Part shown: one piece after another, positions 1 to 8,925 of the stretch
Numbering within the stretch: the stretch's first letter is position 1
Layout of the letters: each line of letters starts with the position of its first letter
NCBI GenBank assembly: GCA_945877525.1
Contig: CAMDVP010000007.1
Span: 1 to 29,673 of the forward strand
Direction: 5' to 3'
Length of the DNA: 29,673 bases
Source: an uncultured Clostridia bacterium
GTDB taxonomy: Bacteria; Bacillota; Clostridia; Christensenellales; Aristaeellaceae
Made by a program: the position numbers and the translations under genes
The notes under the pieces: model-generated
Told to the model about the DNA's origin: nothing
Seen by the model: the letters and a program-made list of their open reading frames with translations, nothing else
Database searches by the model: none

Positions 1-61
1 GTTACTTTCTTACTCTATCCGAAGGTCGGGGTTCAACTTGTTCTTGCAATTAAGGCGCAGA

Positions 62-1150
62 TCATTCGCATTGCCCTGCGTCCAGGATTTCCTCCACCAC
101 CGCGCCTCCAAGGCAGCGCTCGCCGTCGTAGAGCACGGCGCTCTGGCCGGGGGTGACGGCGCGCTGGGGCGTCAGGCTGTGAATGAGCAGCTTGTCTCCT
201 GCAAGGGCTGCCTCCACCGGCTGGTCGCCCTGGCGGTAGCGGAAGCGGGCGGTGCAGCGCAGGGTTTCGCCCTCGCGCAGGGGCGCATCTCCCACCCAGG
301 TTACGCCCCCGGCAATGCAGCGGGTGCTGTACAGCATGGGGTGATCCTCGCCCTGGGCTACCAGAAGGCGGTTGCGCTCCAGATCCTTGCCGATGACAAA
401 CCAGCTTCGCCCGTCGCCGCATCCGCCGATGCCCAGCCCCCGGCGCTGGCCCAGGGTGTAGTACATCAGCCCGTCGTGGCGGCCCACCACCTGTCCCTCA
501 GGGGATACCATGTCCCCGGGCTGGGCAGGCAGATAAGTCTGAAGGAATTGCTTGAACTTCCGTTCGCCGATGAAGCACACGCCGGTGGAGTCCTTCTTCT
601 GGCTGACGGGCAGGCCACGCTCCGCGGCGATGCGGCGCACCTCGGCCTTGGTCATGCCGCCTACCGGGAACACGGCTTTCTTCAGCTGCTCCCGGTGAAG
701 CATGTAGAGGAAGTAGCTCTGATCCTTGCCCGGATCCACGCCCCGGAGCAGATCGCCCTGTTCGTTGGTCTGCACAAAGTGACCCGTGGCCATGCGGGAA
801 GCCCCCAGCTGCAGGGCAAAGTCCAGAAACGCCCGGAACTTGATCTCCCGGTTGCACAGAACATCGGGGTTGGGGGTGCGGCCCGCCCGGTACTCGTCAA
901 GGAAGTAGCTGAACACCCTGTCCCAATACTCCCTGGCGAAGTTCACCGAATAATAGGGAATGCCGATCAGGTCGCACACATCGCGGACGTCGCGCCAGTC
1001 GCTTTCGGCGGTGCAGACGCCGTTTTCGTCCTTTTCCTCCCAGTTTTTCATGAACACGCCGATCACGTCGTAGCCCTGCTCCTTGAGCAGCAGCGCCGCC
1101 ACCGAGGAATCCACCCCGCCGGACATGCCCACCACAATCCGCTCGCTCAC
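62..1150 (-). CDS. mnmA: tRNA-specific 2-thiouridylase MnmA
   Basis: MnmA (TrmU) adenylates and then thiolates U34 of the Lys, Glu and Gln tRNAs in the cytoplasm, taking sulfur from a persulfide relay. The 362-residue protein has the family's normal length and start. The PP-loop SGGVDSS lies at residues 10-16, PNPDVLCN at 93-100 holds catalytic Cys99, KDQSYFL is at 142-148, and the second catalytic Cys192 lies in GVCFIG. The start is GTG at 1150; it overlaps the TGA of the upstream HAD-Tmk gene as GTGA, so the two are translationally coupled, and a GGAGG lies just before it. It is the last gene of a four-gene minus-strand operon. Identity is essentially certain; no truncation is visible. Confidence 0.97.
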   Translation of the reverse strand: MSERIVVGMSGGVDSSVAALLLKEQGYDVIGVFMKNWEEKDENGVCTAESDWRDVRDVCDLIGIPYYSVNFAREYWDRVFSYFLDEYRAGRTPNPDVLCNREIKFRAFLDFALQLGASRMATGHFVQTNEQGDLLRGVDPGKDQSYFLYMLHREQLKKAVFPVGGMTKAEVRRIAAERGLPVSQKKDSTGVCFIGERKFKQFLQTYLPAQPGDMVSPEGQVVGRHDGLMYYTLGQRRGLGIGGCGDGRSWFVIGKDLERNRLLVAQGEDHPMLYSTRCIAGGVTWVGDAPLREGETLRCTARFRYRQGDQPVEAALAGDKLLIHSLTPQRAVTPGQSAVLYDGERCLGGAVVEEILDAGQCE

Positions 1151-2424
1151 GCTTCCGCCTCCATCAGCCGGGCCAGCACCTGCCCGGCAATTTCCCTGCC
1201 GATGTCCTCCGGGCTCCCTGTGGCATCCACCACCACAAACCGCGCGGGATCCCGGGCAATCAGCTCCTTATAGGCCGCCTCCACCCGGGCATGAAAGCTG
1301 TCCGCCTCCATTTCCATCCTGTCAGGCTCGGAAGCGGCGCAGCGGCGGCGCAGGCTTTCCCGGTGGTCGATATCCAGGTACACCGTAGCCATGGGCAGGC
1401 AGCTTTCGATGGCGGGAGCGTTGATGTCCAGCACCTTCTGCACCCCCAGCTGCCGCCCGCCGCCCTGATAGGCCACGGAGGAATCCACAAACCGGTCGCA
1501 AAGCAGCACCCGTCCCGCCGCCACGGCCGGGCGGATCACGTCATGCACATGCTGCGCACGGGAGGCGGCGTAGAGCAGCGCCTCGGCCACGTCGGTCATG
1601 CCCACGTTGTCCCGGCTGAGCAGCACGCCGCGGATGGCCTCGGCCACGGGGCAGCCGCCGGGTTCCCGGCTGTGCTGCACCTCAAAACCATAGCGCTGCA
1701 GGGCGGAGGTGAGCAGGGCGATCTGCGTGGTTTTGCCGCTGCCGTCCAGGCCCTCCATGGACAGGAAGGCTCCCTCCGGCACCTTCGCGCCGGGGCAGAG
1801 CGTGTCAATGACCGCCTGCACGGTGGGCGCGTAAACCTCACAGCCCGCGCCGCGCAGCTCCTCCTCGGAGCCGTAGCCATAGCCCACGCCCATGGTGTGA
1901 ATCCCTGCGGCCAGCCCGCCCTCCACGTCGAAGCGGCGGTCGCCCACCATCCAGGCCTCGTCATAGCTTTCCGGCAGCGCCTTGCGGATCAGCTGCTCCT
2001 TGTCGGGATGGGCGGTTCCCCCGTCCGGCCCGACGATCCTGTCAAAGAACTTGTCCAGCCCGAAATGGGCGATGACCTGCTCGGAGGTTTCCTGCGGCTT
2101 GCCGGTGGCAATGCCGATATACCAGCCTGCCCGGCGCAGGGTGCGCAGCAGACGGCGGATGCCGGGGAACACCCGGTTTTCATACAGGCCCACGGTGGTA
2201 TAGCGCTCACGGTAGATCTGCACAGCCTCCCGGGCCTTGTCCTCGTCCATGCTCATATAGGTCATAAAGGAATACATCAGCGGCGGTCCGATAAACTTCC
2301 GCAGGGTATCCCCATCCGGATGGGGATAGCCCAGACGGTCAGCCGCATGGCGAACACAGTTCCATATGCCCTCCTCGGACTGGGTCAGGGTGCCGTCCAG
2401 ATCAAAAATTACAGCTTGACGCAA
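1147..2424 (-). CDS. HAD phosphatase - thymidylate kinase fusion protein
   Basis: One uninterrupted 425-residue frame joins two enzymes. Residues 1 to about 210 are a HAD-superfamily phosphatase of the phosphoglycolate phosphatase/nucleotidase type: DLDGT at 8-12 with Asp8 and Asp10, a cap region around 20-85, Lys142, and GDRRFD at 161-166. Residues about 218-425 are thymidylate kinase, which phosphorylates dTMP to dTDP: P-loop GLDGSGKT at 225-232, REPGG at 253-257, the DRF motif at 310-312 and the QGGGRQLG segment at 320-327. Each half is near its usual stand-alone length. The start is TTG at 2424, about 10 nt after AAGGAG, and overlaps the decarboxylase gene by 16 bp. Neighbouring YaaO-like and Tmk genes recall the Bacillus yaaO-tmk order. 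The fusion is seen directly; a joint role in dTMP handling is inference. Confidence 0.93.
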   Translation of the reverse strand: MRQAVIFDLDGTLTQSEEGIWNCVRHAADRLGYPHPDGDTLRKFIGPPLMYSFMTYMSMDEDKAREAVQIYRERYTTVGLYENRVFPGIRRLLRTLRRAGWYIGIATGKPQETSEQVIAHFGLDKFFDRIVGPDGGTAHPDKEQLIRKALPESYDEAWMVGDRRFDVEGGLAAGIHTMGVGYGYGSEEELRGAGCEVYAPTVQAVIDTLCPGAKVPEGAFLSMEGLDGSGKTTQIALLTSALQRYGFEVQHSREPGGCPVAEAIRGVLLSRDNVGMTDVAEALLYAASRAQHVHDVIRPAVAAGRVLLCDRFVDSSVAYQGGGRQLGVQKVLDINAPAIESCLPMATVYLDIDHRESLRRRCAASEPDRMEMEADSFHARVEAAYKELIARDPARFVVVDATGSPEDIGREIAGQVLARLMEAEA

Positions 2425-3764
2425 AGCAGCGAATCTCCTTCCACACCGAATCGTTCCTGATGGCCTGCGGCCATGAGCAGGTCTGCGGTTTCCTTGTCAA
2501 TGATCTCCCCCGGACAGACCAGCGGAATCCCAGGCGGATACAGCCCCGCAGAGGCGGCGGCCACCCGGCCCTCGGCCTGTTCCAGCGGCACAGCTTCGCA
2601 ATCTGCGAGTACAGCGGGGCGAAGCTCCATGGCCTTTTCCGGCAGCGCACGCCGGGCATGCGGCATGGGCAGCAGCCGGCCATAGGCGGGAATGTCCCGC
2701 AGAAGCCTCAGCAGAGGGAACAGCGTTTCCGGCCCGTCCATGCAGGTGAGAATCAGCACCGTGCGGCGTACGTCGGCCATCTCCACATCTACGCCTTTGT
2801 CCCGCAGGGATTGGGCCAGGGCCGCGCCGCCCTGGGGCGCGTGAATCACCAGCCGTGTAGGATCAAAGGTATAGCCCGTCCACCGCCACTGCCTGTGCGC
2901 GTCCTCATAGCCCGCCACGCCCAGCGCGCCCCGCAGCCTGTCCGCTGCCTTCGCCAGGCGGTTCAGCCGCTCCTGGCCCTCGCCCTCCATGTACGCCCGG
3001 GCATCGTCAATGGACATGAGCAGCGGAAAGCTGGGCGAGGAGGTCTGTTCCCTGCGGAGAATGCGCATGGCCCGGGGCCTGTCATCAGCGCTGCGCAGGT
3101 GCAGCACCGCTGAGCCGGTCAGGCCGGGAAGCGTCTTGTGTACCGACTGCACCCAGACGTCCGCATCCAGCTCTCCCGCGGAGGCAATGCCCTCCAGCCA
3201 GGGCAGATGCGCGCCATGGGCCTCGTCCACCACCACCCGCATGCCCAGCGCGCGGGCCTTTTGAATGATCCGCTCCAGGGGGATGCAGCCGCCATAAAAG
3301 TCTGGGCGGGTCAGGAGAATGGCCCGGGCATGGGGGTGTTCCTCCATCGTCCGCAGCGCGTCCTCCTCCGCGATGTAGGCATAGCCGTCGGGCAGGGTGG
3401 TCACGGGAATCCATGCCGCCCGTACGCCCCCCAGCACGCAGCCGTTTACCGCGGAAAGATGGGCGTTCCTCGGGAGAATGACCTCGTCGCCCTCCCCGGC
3501 ATACAGCTGTACCATAACGTGGATGCCCGCGGTGGAGCCGTTGTGCAGGAAGATGGTTTCCGCCGCCCCCGCCGCCCGGGCATACAATTCCTCCCCTCGG
3601 AGGATCCCCCGCTCCGGGCAGTACAGGTCGTCGGTCACGGGGAGCTCTGTGGTGTCCAGGGCATATACGTCCACCGGGCCGAAGGGTGGGCGGCCCTTGT
3701 GCCCGGGCATGTGAAAGCTGCGCCGCCTCGATGATTCATACAGCATATCGTAGATGGGTCTCAT
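2409..3764 (-). CDS. PLP-dependent Orn/Lys/Arg decarboxylase family protein (YaaO-like)
   Basis: This is a fold-type I PLP enzyme of the ornithine/lysine/arginine decarboxylase group; members make polyamine precursors such as cadaverine or agmatine. The HMPGHKG motif is at residues 18-24, the cofactor-binding DEAHGAH at 180-186, and the Schiff-base lysine is Lys210 in SVHKTL. At 451 residues it matches the short Firmicutes form that lacks the N-terminal wing domain of the Escherichia coli inducible enzymes. The ATG at 3764 follows AAGGAGG. It lies 37 bp after the ADP-ribosylglycohydrolase and overlaps the HAD-Tmk start by 16 bp. The substrate cannot be read from sequence. The YaaO-Tmk neighbourhood is a known conserved arrangement in Firmicutes. 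Confidence 0.93.
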   Translation of the reverse strand: MRPIYDMLYESSRRRSFHMPGHKGRPPFGPVDVYALDTTELPVTDDLYCPERGILRGEELYARAAGAAETIFLHNGSTAGIHVMVQLYAGEGDEVILPRNAHLSAVNGCVLGGVRAAWIPVTTLPDGYAYIAEEDALRTMEEHPHARAILLTRPDFYGGCIPLERIIQKARALGMRVVVDEAHGAHLPWLEGIASAGELDADVWVQSVHKTLPGLTGSAVLHLRSADDRPRAMRILRREQTSSPSFPLLMSIDDARAYMEGEGQERLNRLAKAADRLRGALGVAGYEDAHRQWRWTGYTFDPTRLVIHAPQGGAALAQSLRDKGVDVEMADVRRTVLILTCMDGPETLFPLLRLLRDIPAYGRLLPMPHARRALPEKAMELRPAVLADCEAVPLEQAEGRVAAASAGLYPPGIPLVCPGEIIDKETADLLMAAGHQERFGVEGDSLLCVKL

Positions 3765-3801
3765 GTCACTTCCTCCTTGGTCGGCGCTGCGCGCAATGCC
3801 G

Positions 3802-4872
3802 TTACAGTCCCTGCTCCCTCGCCACTGCGTCCAATTCCAGGGCCATCAGTTCAATGCCCTCCAGGGTGTCCAGCGGGGCGATCCACGCCTGCGAAAGCGC
3901 CCCGTCACCCAGATAGGCGCCCAGAATATTTCCCGCAATGGCGCCGGTAGAATCGCTGTCGCCGCTGTGGTTTACCGCCGCGCACAGGCAGGCGTACAGG
4001 TCATCTGGATATCGCAGCACACAGTAGACGGCAATGGCCAGGGCTTCCTCGCCCACCCAGCCCTCGCCCAGGACGGCGACGGCTTCATGGTTGGGCATGT
4101 CCGTATGGCTCAGGGCAACCGCCTGACGGATGATGCGCGCCAGCACAGATGCCGCGGCTTCTTCACCCCGGCCCAGCAGCCGCAGCGTTCTGTCCAGGGC
4201 GGCAAGAACGATGTCCTCCAGCGAGGCGCTTTCCTCCAGCACAATCAGCCGGATGATTTCCGCCAGCATGCCTGCGGGCATGTAGCCCAGGGGATGCCCG
4301 TGGGTGACGGCTGCAATCTTGGCCCCCTGCCATACGGCAGCGTCCTCCGGACAGTCGTCATACCGCCGGCCGAAGGGCCCCACAAAGCCCACCGGGGCAG
4401 CCCGCATCACGCCGCCGCAGCCCTTGCTGTGGTTGATGGGCTCCCCAAGGGTGCCCATTCGACCGGACAAAAGCGCGCTCAGGCAGGTGTTGCCCGGAGC
4501 GCGGCGCGCGAACATCCGCGTCATTTGCATCAGGCGGCTGCGGCTGCGCCACATGCCTTCCGCGGGGAAGCCCTGGGTGGCCAGCCAGTTCAGATAGGCG
4601 TCGTAGACATAGGTTTCCATATCGGCGGCCATGCCTCCGGCTACGGCCCGGTTCCAGCCCATGACGATGCCCTCGCAGGTGAACAGGGTCATCTGCGTGT
4701 CATCGGAGGTAAGGGCCAGATCCTGATGCAGCGTGCAGCGTCTGATGCCGCCCGGGCCAAAGCGGGCGATGATTTCCTCCCGGGTGATGAATTCTACCTC
4801 ATAGCCCAGCGCGTCGCCTGCCGCGCCGCCAAGAAGGCAGCCGCGGATTCTTCTCAGCCTGTCCATCTGCAT
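3802..4872 (-). CDS. ADP-ribosylglycohydrolase (DraG/ARH family)
   Basis: Members of this family remove ADP-ribose from modified proteins, nucleic acids or small molecules using a dinuclear magnesium site. Numbered from the ATG at 4872, the 356-residue protein shows GDALG at 19-23, the metal-binding SDDTQM at 56-61, KGCGGVMRAAP at 150-160, a THGHP segment near 190, and the second metal motif GDSDSTGAIAGN at 304-315, so both metal sites are complete. Possible starts are GTG 4875, ATG 4872 and ATG 4866; 4872 is preferred because GAAGGG sits about 5 nt upstream. It heads the operon that continues into the decarboxylase, HAD-Tmk and MnmA. No ADP-ribosyltransferase partner is visible, so the physiological target is unknown. 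Confidence 0.95.
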   Translation of the reverse strand: MQMDRLRRIRGCLLGGAAGDALGYEVEFITREEIIARFGPGGIRRCTLHQDLALTSDDTQMTLFTCEGIVMGWNRAVAGGMAADMETYVYDAYLNWLATQGFPAEGMWRSRSRLMQMTRMFARRAPGNTCLSALLSGRMGTLGEPINHSKGCGGVMRAAPVGFVGPFGRRYDDCPEDAAVWQGAKIAAVTHGHPLGYMPAGMLAEIIRLIVLEESASLEDIVLAALDRTLRLLGRGEEAAASVLARIIRQAVALSHTDMPNHEAVAVLGEGWVGEEALAIAVYCVLRYPDDLYACLCAAVNHSGDSDSTGAIAGNILGAYLGDGALSQAWIAPLDTLEGIELMALELDAVAREQGL

Positions 4873-4889
4873 CACCGCCCTTCGCTATC

Positions 4890-4918
4890 AGTATACCAGC
4901 TTGGAGGGCGTAAAACAA
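4890..4918 (-). promoter_or_regulatory. Promoter of the ADP-ribosylglycohydrolase-mnmA operon
   Basis: On the minus strand, a TATACT -10 hexamer (4890-4895) is preceded by TGG, giving an extended -10. A weaker TTGTTT -35 (4913-4918) lies 17 bp upstream. It is 18 bp from the translation start at 4872 and is the only promoter-like element between this operon and the terminator of the MFS gene. Confidence 0.6.
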
Positions 4919-4947
4919 TAGTCTTTCGCGTCGGAGGCAGCATGCAG

Positions 4948-4984
4948 AAAGCCCCTGCCCGTCCATGGCAGGACAGGCAGGGGC
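4948..4984 (-). terminator. Rho-independent terminator after the MFS gene
   Basis: A 14-bp stem with one G-U pair (arms 4951-4964 and 4971-4984, loop ATGGCA) begins 22 bp after the MFS stop codon. On the minus strand it is followed by TTTC, a weak U-tract. It separates the two minus-strand operons. Strength is uncertain because the U-tract is short. Confidence 0.7.
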
Positions 4985-5005
4985 GTCTGAATGGCAGGGC
5001 CTTCC

Positions 5006-6199
5006 TCAGCGGATGTGCTTTCTTTCAAAGAAGAGGATGATGGACGCAAGGCTTACCAGCATTAATCCCGCGCAAATCAGATACATCAGCTGATAGCCCT
5101 GCGCACCCGCGATGGCGCCCACGACCATGCCGCCGAGCATCGGGCCCACGCCCTGGCCAATGTCGCCGCACAGGTAATAGGTGCTGGTGGCCACGCCCGC
5201 GCGGTCGCGGCCGATGTAGTTGATGCACCCCGCCTGCAGCGAAGGCTGGGCGGCGCCCTGACCGATGGCCCGCAATACCGCCGAAGTCAGGAACATGGGA
5301 AGGCTGCGGCTGAAGGCAAGCAGCACGAAGGAGCAGGCCGTGATTACTATGCCCGGGTACACCGTCCAGCGGATGCCTTTTTGATCCATCAGCTTGCCGG
5401 ACATGGGACGGATGACAAACATGCCGATGGCATACACCGTGAAATACAGCGCCACGCTTTCCACGCCCCGGGAGGCGGCAAACAGCACAATGTAGGCGTT
5501 GACGATGCCGTTGCCAAAGGAGAATATGCCGCCGGAAAAGGAATAGGCCAGCGCCCGGGGCTCGATGATATCCTGCAGGCGGATGCGAAGCTTTTCGCCC
5601 CGGGGCAGCTCGCGGTCATCCCGCATCAGGAGCAGGATGAAGCACGCCAGCGCCGGAAGCGCCGCGGAAATCAGCAGCATGGCGCGCATGCCCAGGCTGT
5701 TTGCAACGGCGATGCCGATGCCTGGCGCCACCGCCGAGCCGAGAATATTCCCCAGCCCCATGTACCCGATGCCCTCGCCCATGCGGTTTTGGGGGATATA
5801 GCGCGCGGCCAGGGACATCTGCACCGTGGAGCCAATGGCAAAGCCGATGCCGTTCATAATCCGGAAGGCAAAGAGCAGCGGCGCCGTTTTGGCAAAGGCG
5901 AAGCCTGCCAGGCCCGCGGCCATCAGAAGGTTGCTGATCATCAGCAGTCTGACGTTGTTCATCCTGTCCGACAGAAGGCCGCACAGGGGTCTGCAGAACA
6001 GAGAGGTCATTGAAAACAACCCGACAATCACCCCAGCCAGCTGCGCGGTCAGGCCGATGCCGTCGCCCTGCAGATAGCCGGCCAGCATGCTCTGATTCAG
6101 ATAAAAGGAGAAGGCTGTGAACGCACTGACCGTCAGGGCAAGAATATAAGAAGCGTTCCACAGCTTTTCCGGGACCGAGGTTTCCAGACGATTTTCCAT
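5006..6199 (-). CDS. MFS transporter
   Basis: A 397-residue major facilitator superfamily protein with about 12 hydrophobic segments and a central hydrophilic loop around RDDRELPRGEKLR. Family hallmarks include the loop 2-3 region GLLSDRMNNVRLL, which resembles motif A (GxxxDRxGRR), and a glycine-rich RIMNGIGFAIGS segment. It belongs to the drug/sugar-cation type with no accessory domain. The open frame extends to a TTG at 6214, but the ATG at 6199 has GAGG 8 nt upstream and gives a better N-terminus, so it was chosen. It is the third gene of the MATE-hydrolase-MFS operon, 30 bp after the serine hydrolase. The substrate cannot be predicted; with a MATE pump and a beta-lactamase-like protein alongside, export of a small toxic compound is a reasonable inference. 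Confidence 0.92.
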   Translation of the reverse strand: MENRLETSVPEKLWNASYILALTVSAFTAFSFYLNQSMLAGYLQGDGIGLTAQLAGVIVGLFSMTSLFCRPLCGLLSDRMNNVRLLMISNLLMAAGLAGFAFAKTAPLLFAFRIMNGIGFAIGSTVQMSLAARYIPQNRMGEGIGYMGLGNILGSAVAPGIGIAVANSLGMRAMLLISAALPALACFILLLMRDDRELPRGEKLRIRLQDIIEPRALAYSFSGGIFSFGNGIVNAYIVLFAASRGVESVALYFTVYAIGMFVIRPMSGKLMDQKGIRWTVYPGIVITACSFVLLAFSRSLPMFLTSAVLRAIGQGAAQPSLQAGCINYIGRDRAGVATSTYYLCGDIGQGVGPMLGGMVVGAIAGAQGYQLMYLICAGLMLVSLASIILFFERKHIR

Positions 6200-6229
6200 A
6201 GCGTTTCCTCGCAAGCAGGGTTTTGGGGG

Positions 6230-7402
6230 TCAGCGAATAAAGCCATAGGCCGCGGCGCGAACCTTCAGGTGATAGAACTTTTCATCATTGGGCACGGAAT
6301 TGTGCATGTACACAATGGACACGCCGTCCTCGGGGTCAGCCTCGCACCAGGTGCCGAAGCCGCCCGTCCAGCCGAAGCTGCCCAGGGGGCCGTTGTGGTT
6401 GCCTGCGGCCTTGTCCACCAGGGTGCGCACGCCGTAGCCGTAGCCGTAGCCATCGTTGTAGCCGTCCCGCAGATCCTCCAGGGCCGCGGGGGAGAGCACG
6501 TTGGTACGCATCAGGTCGATGGTTTCCCGGCCCATCAGCTGCTTGCCATGCCACTGTCCGCCGCAGGCCAGCATGCTCATCAGATGGCTGAAGTCCTCCG
6601 CCGTGGAAAACAGCCGCGCCCAGCCCTGTTCATGCTCGGGGCCGGGGTTGTGCTTGTCATCCATGGGCATGTCGATGACCCGGGAGCGGTGGTTTTCGTC
6701 GAAGGCATGGCAGGCTACCATGCGCTCCTTCGTATCGCCGAAGAAACGGGAGGCGGTGTCCCTCATCTCCAGCGGATCAAACAGAAGCTCCTGGAACACT
6801 TCGTCAATGCCTCTGCCGCAGATTTTCTCCACCAGCGCGGCGGCCAGCTCACTGGAGAAGCCGTAGGTGAAGCGTTCGCCCGGCTCACTGGCCAGCACCG
6901 CGCCGGCCATGGCGGCCACATGCTCACGGTTGGTATAGTGGCCCTTTTCCCACAGGGGCTTCATGCAGTCCTGCATGGTGGCCATGGTCACATTGCGGGT
7001 GGGCGCGGGAGAGTTGCAGTAGGGCATGGCGCAGCCCATGGTGAGGGTGTCGCGGATGGTCAGGGGACGCCTGGTGGGAACAAAGGACACGCTGCCGTCG
7101 GTGGCCGTCTGTACCCGGCGGGATTCCTTCCACTCGGGCAGGTAATCGCCAATGGGGTCGTTCATGTTGTACATGCCCCGCTCATAGAGCATCATCATGG
7201 TGGTATACAGGGGCAGCTTTGACATGGAGGCCAGGCGATAGATGCTGTCGCGGCGGATTTTCTCCTTTGTATCCACATTGGCATAGCCCGCAAAGCCCTC
7301 GTAAATCACCTCGCCCTGGCGGCAGATCATCAGGCTGCAGCCGGGCAGGCCGGTTTCCACAAAGTATTCCAGCAGTCGATCCAAATCCTTACAGGTTGAC
7401 AT
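6230..7402 (-). CDS. Serine hydrolase, class C beta-lactamase/esterase (EstB) family
   Basis: A 390-residue protein of the serine beta-lactamase-like superfamily. The nucleophile motif SMSK has Ser59 and Lys62, a YGF segment at 180-182 supplies the Tyr of the second motif, and GWTGGFGTW near the C-terminus resembles the third motif region. There is no signal peptide, so it is probably cytoplasmic; that argues against a periplasm-style beta-lactamase and for an esterase or peptidase-like role. The frame opens at TTG 7408, but ATG 7402 is preferred, about 10 nt after the GAGGAGG that overlaps the MATE stop codon. It lies between MATE and MFS transporter genes. Substrate unknown. Confidence 0.93.
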   Translation of the reverse strand: MSTCKDLDRLLEYFVETGLPGCSLMICRQGEVIYEGFAGYANVDTKEKIRRDSIYRLASMSKLPLYTTMMMLYERGMYNMNDPIGDYLPEWKESRRVQTATDGSVSFVPTRRPLTIRDTLTMGCAMPYCNSPAPTRNVTMATMQDCMKPLWEKGHYTNREHVAAMAGAVLASEPGERFTYGFSSELAAALVEKICGRGIDEVFQELLFDPLEMRDTASRFFGDTKERMVACHAFDENHRSRVIDMPMDDKHNPGPEHEQGWARLFSTAEDFSHLMSMLACGGQWHGKQLMGRETIDLMRTNVLSPAALEDLRDGYNDGYGYGYGVRTLVDKAAGNHNGPLGSFGWTGGFGTWCEADPEDGVSIVYMHNSVPNDEKFYHLKVRAAAYGFIR

Positions 7403-7417
7403 GGACAATCATCCTCC

Positions 7418-8767
7418 TCATACGCTGACCCTGCGCATCCACTTGCGGGTATAGAACCGGTAGATGCACAGCAGCGATTTCAAAATATAATCGCTCTTGA
7501 GCGCGATATACACAACAAAGGGCGGCAGGCGCCACACCAGGGCGGCCATATAGCCCAGCGGAACCGAAACGCACCACAGGAAGAATACGTCTGCAAATAC
7601 CAGAAACATGGTGTCTCCGCCGCCTCGCAGAATTCCCTTGGTGGTGACACCCTGCAGCGTCTGAAACACCACCATCAGCGCTACAGCGGCCGTCAGCTGC
7701 TCGGCCACAGCCATGGTTTCGGCGCTGAAGGCATACTGCACGATAATGACCGGGGTAACCAGCAGAATGATGCCGCTGGCCACAAGCCCCGCAAGGAAGC
7801 TGAGCCGCAAAAGGATTTTCCCCTGGCGGAAGGCGCGGTCACAGTCGCCCTCACCCAGGGTGTTCCCGGTGAGAGTGCTGCTGGCCTGGGAAATACCCTG
7901 GTTGAACACCGTGGACATGCGCACCACCTGGGATATAACCGCGTTGGCTGAAACAAACGACGCCCCGATGTGGCCGCCGATCACTGCCACCAGGCTGTTG
8001 CCCAGGGCCAGAAGCCCGTCAGAACAGATGACAGGCAGGCTGTAGCGGAAGTATACCCGCACCAGGCTGCCGCACCGCTGGAACAGATGCCGCACCCGGA
8101 AACCGATTTGCTGATCGCGGCAGAATACATACCATATCACCAGCAGACATTCCACCGCCCGGGCAATCAGAGTACCCAGGGCGGCACCCTCGATCTGCAT
8201 TTCCGGCATGCCTAGGTGACCGAAGATAAACACCCAGTTGCAGAATACGTTAATCGAAAAGGCGGCGATGGAGATGAACAGCGGCACCTTCATCTGCCGG
8301 ATGGACTTGAGGATGATCATCAGGGTCAGGGACACGCCGCTGAGCAGGAAGGTAAACGCGCTGTAACGGAAATACCGTGTGCCCATTTCCACAATCAGCG
8401 GGTCGGGGGTATACAGCCCCATGATTTGCGAGGGAAAGCACAAAACTGCCGCGGTAAATGCTCCGGCAATCACCAGGCAGAACCGAAGCATGATGGCCAT
8501 GGCCCTGCGGAGGGAAGGCAAATCCTTTGCTCCCCAATACTGTGCTGTCAGCACCGCCGCGCCGCCGCCCATGCCCATGCACAGAATCTGAAAGATATTG
8601 ATAAACTCGTTGGCCAGGGACGATCCGGACAGTTGCGCTTCGCCATACTGGCCCAGCATCAGCGTATCCACCATGTTCACGCCGATGGTGATCAGGTTTT
8701 GCGCAATCACCGGAATGGCAATATGAAGCACTGCCGAATAGAATGCCCGGTTGCTTCCCTTTGCCAT
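7418..8767 (-). CDS. MATE family efflux transporter
   Basis: A 449-residue multidrug and toxic compound extrusion protein with about 12 membrane spans arranged as two six-helix halves. The N-terminal half contains the characteristic AIPVIAQNLITIGVNMVDTLMLGQYG segment (residues about 17-42), and the repeat begins around the GDCDRAFRQGKILLRLSF region. Such proteins export cationic drugs or metabolites using a sodium or proton gradient. The ATG at 8767 is preceded by AAAGGCGG. It is the first gene of the minus-strand operon and is read from a near-consensus promoter divergent from the LacI-type regulator gene. The NorM/DinF-like subgroup cannot be settled by eye. Confidence 0.95.
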   Translation of the reverse strand: MAKGSNRAFYSAVLHIAIPVIAQNLITIGVNMVDTLMLGQYGEAQLSGSSLANEFINIFQILCMGMGGGAAVLTAQYWGAKDLPSLRRAMAIMLRFCLVIAGAFTAAVLCFPSQIMGLYTPDPLIVEMGTRYFRYSAFTFLLSGVSLTLMIILKSIRQMKVPLFISIAAFSINVFCNWVFIFGHLGMPEMQIEGAALGTLIARAVECLLVIWYVFCRDQQIGFRVRHLFQRCGSLVRVYFRYSLPVICSDGLLALGNSLVAVIGGHIGASFVSANAVISQVVRMSTVFNQGISQASSTLTGNTLGEGDCDRAFRQGKILLRLSFLAGLVASGIILLVTPVIIVQYAFSAETMAVAEQLTAAVALMVVFQTLQGVTTKGILRGGGDTMFLVFADVFFLWCVSVPLGYMAALVWRLPPFVVYIALKSDYILKSLLCIYRFYTRKWMRRVSV

Positions 8768-8866
8768 GCATGTCGCCGCCTTTCAAGCTGAATCGTTATA
8801 GCTGTGTTGCGAAGCGTACTGTCCGGTTCGGCGGCTGTATGCTCTGCTTATTATTCTTCAAGGAAT

Positions 8867-8896
8867 ACTATAAGTCATGATAAAGGCCGTTGTCAA
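8867..8896 (-). promoter_or_regulatory. Promoter of the MATE-hydrolase-MFS operon
   Basis: On the minus strand, a perfect TTGACA -35 (8891-8896) and TATAGT -10 (8867-8872) are 18 bp apart (alternatively TTATAG at 17 bp). The predicted transcript start is roughly 100 nt before the MATE ATG. The promoter is divergent from the regulator gene; no GCTAA/TTAGC dyad overlaps it. Confidence 0.75.
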
Positions 8897-8925
8897 GGCC
8901 TGGAAGAGGAAAAAATGAATTGTCC

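Noticed and set aside
6230..8767. Antibiotic resistance cassette (beta-lactamase plus efflux pumps)
   Set aside because: The serine hydrolase has no signal peptide and resembles the broad esterase-like branch; MATE and MFS proteins are common. Resistance cannot be claimed from sequence alone.
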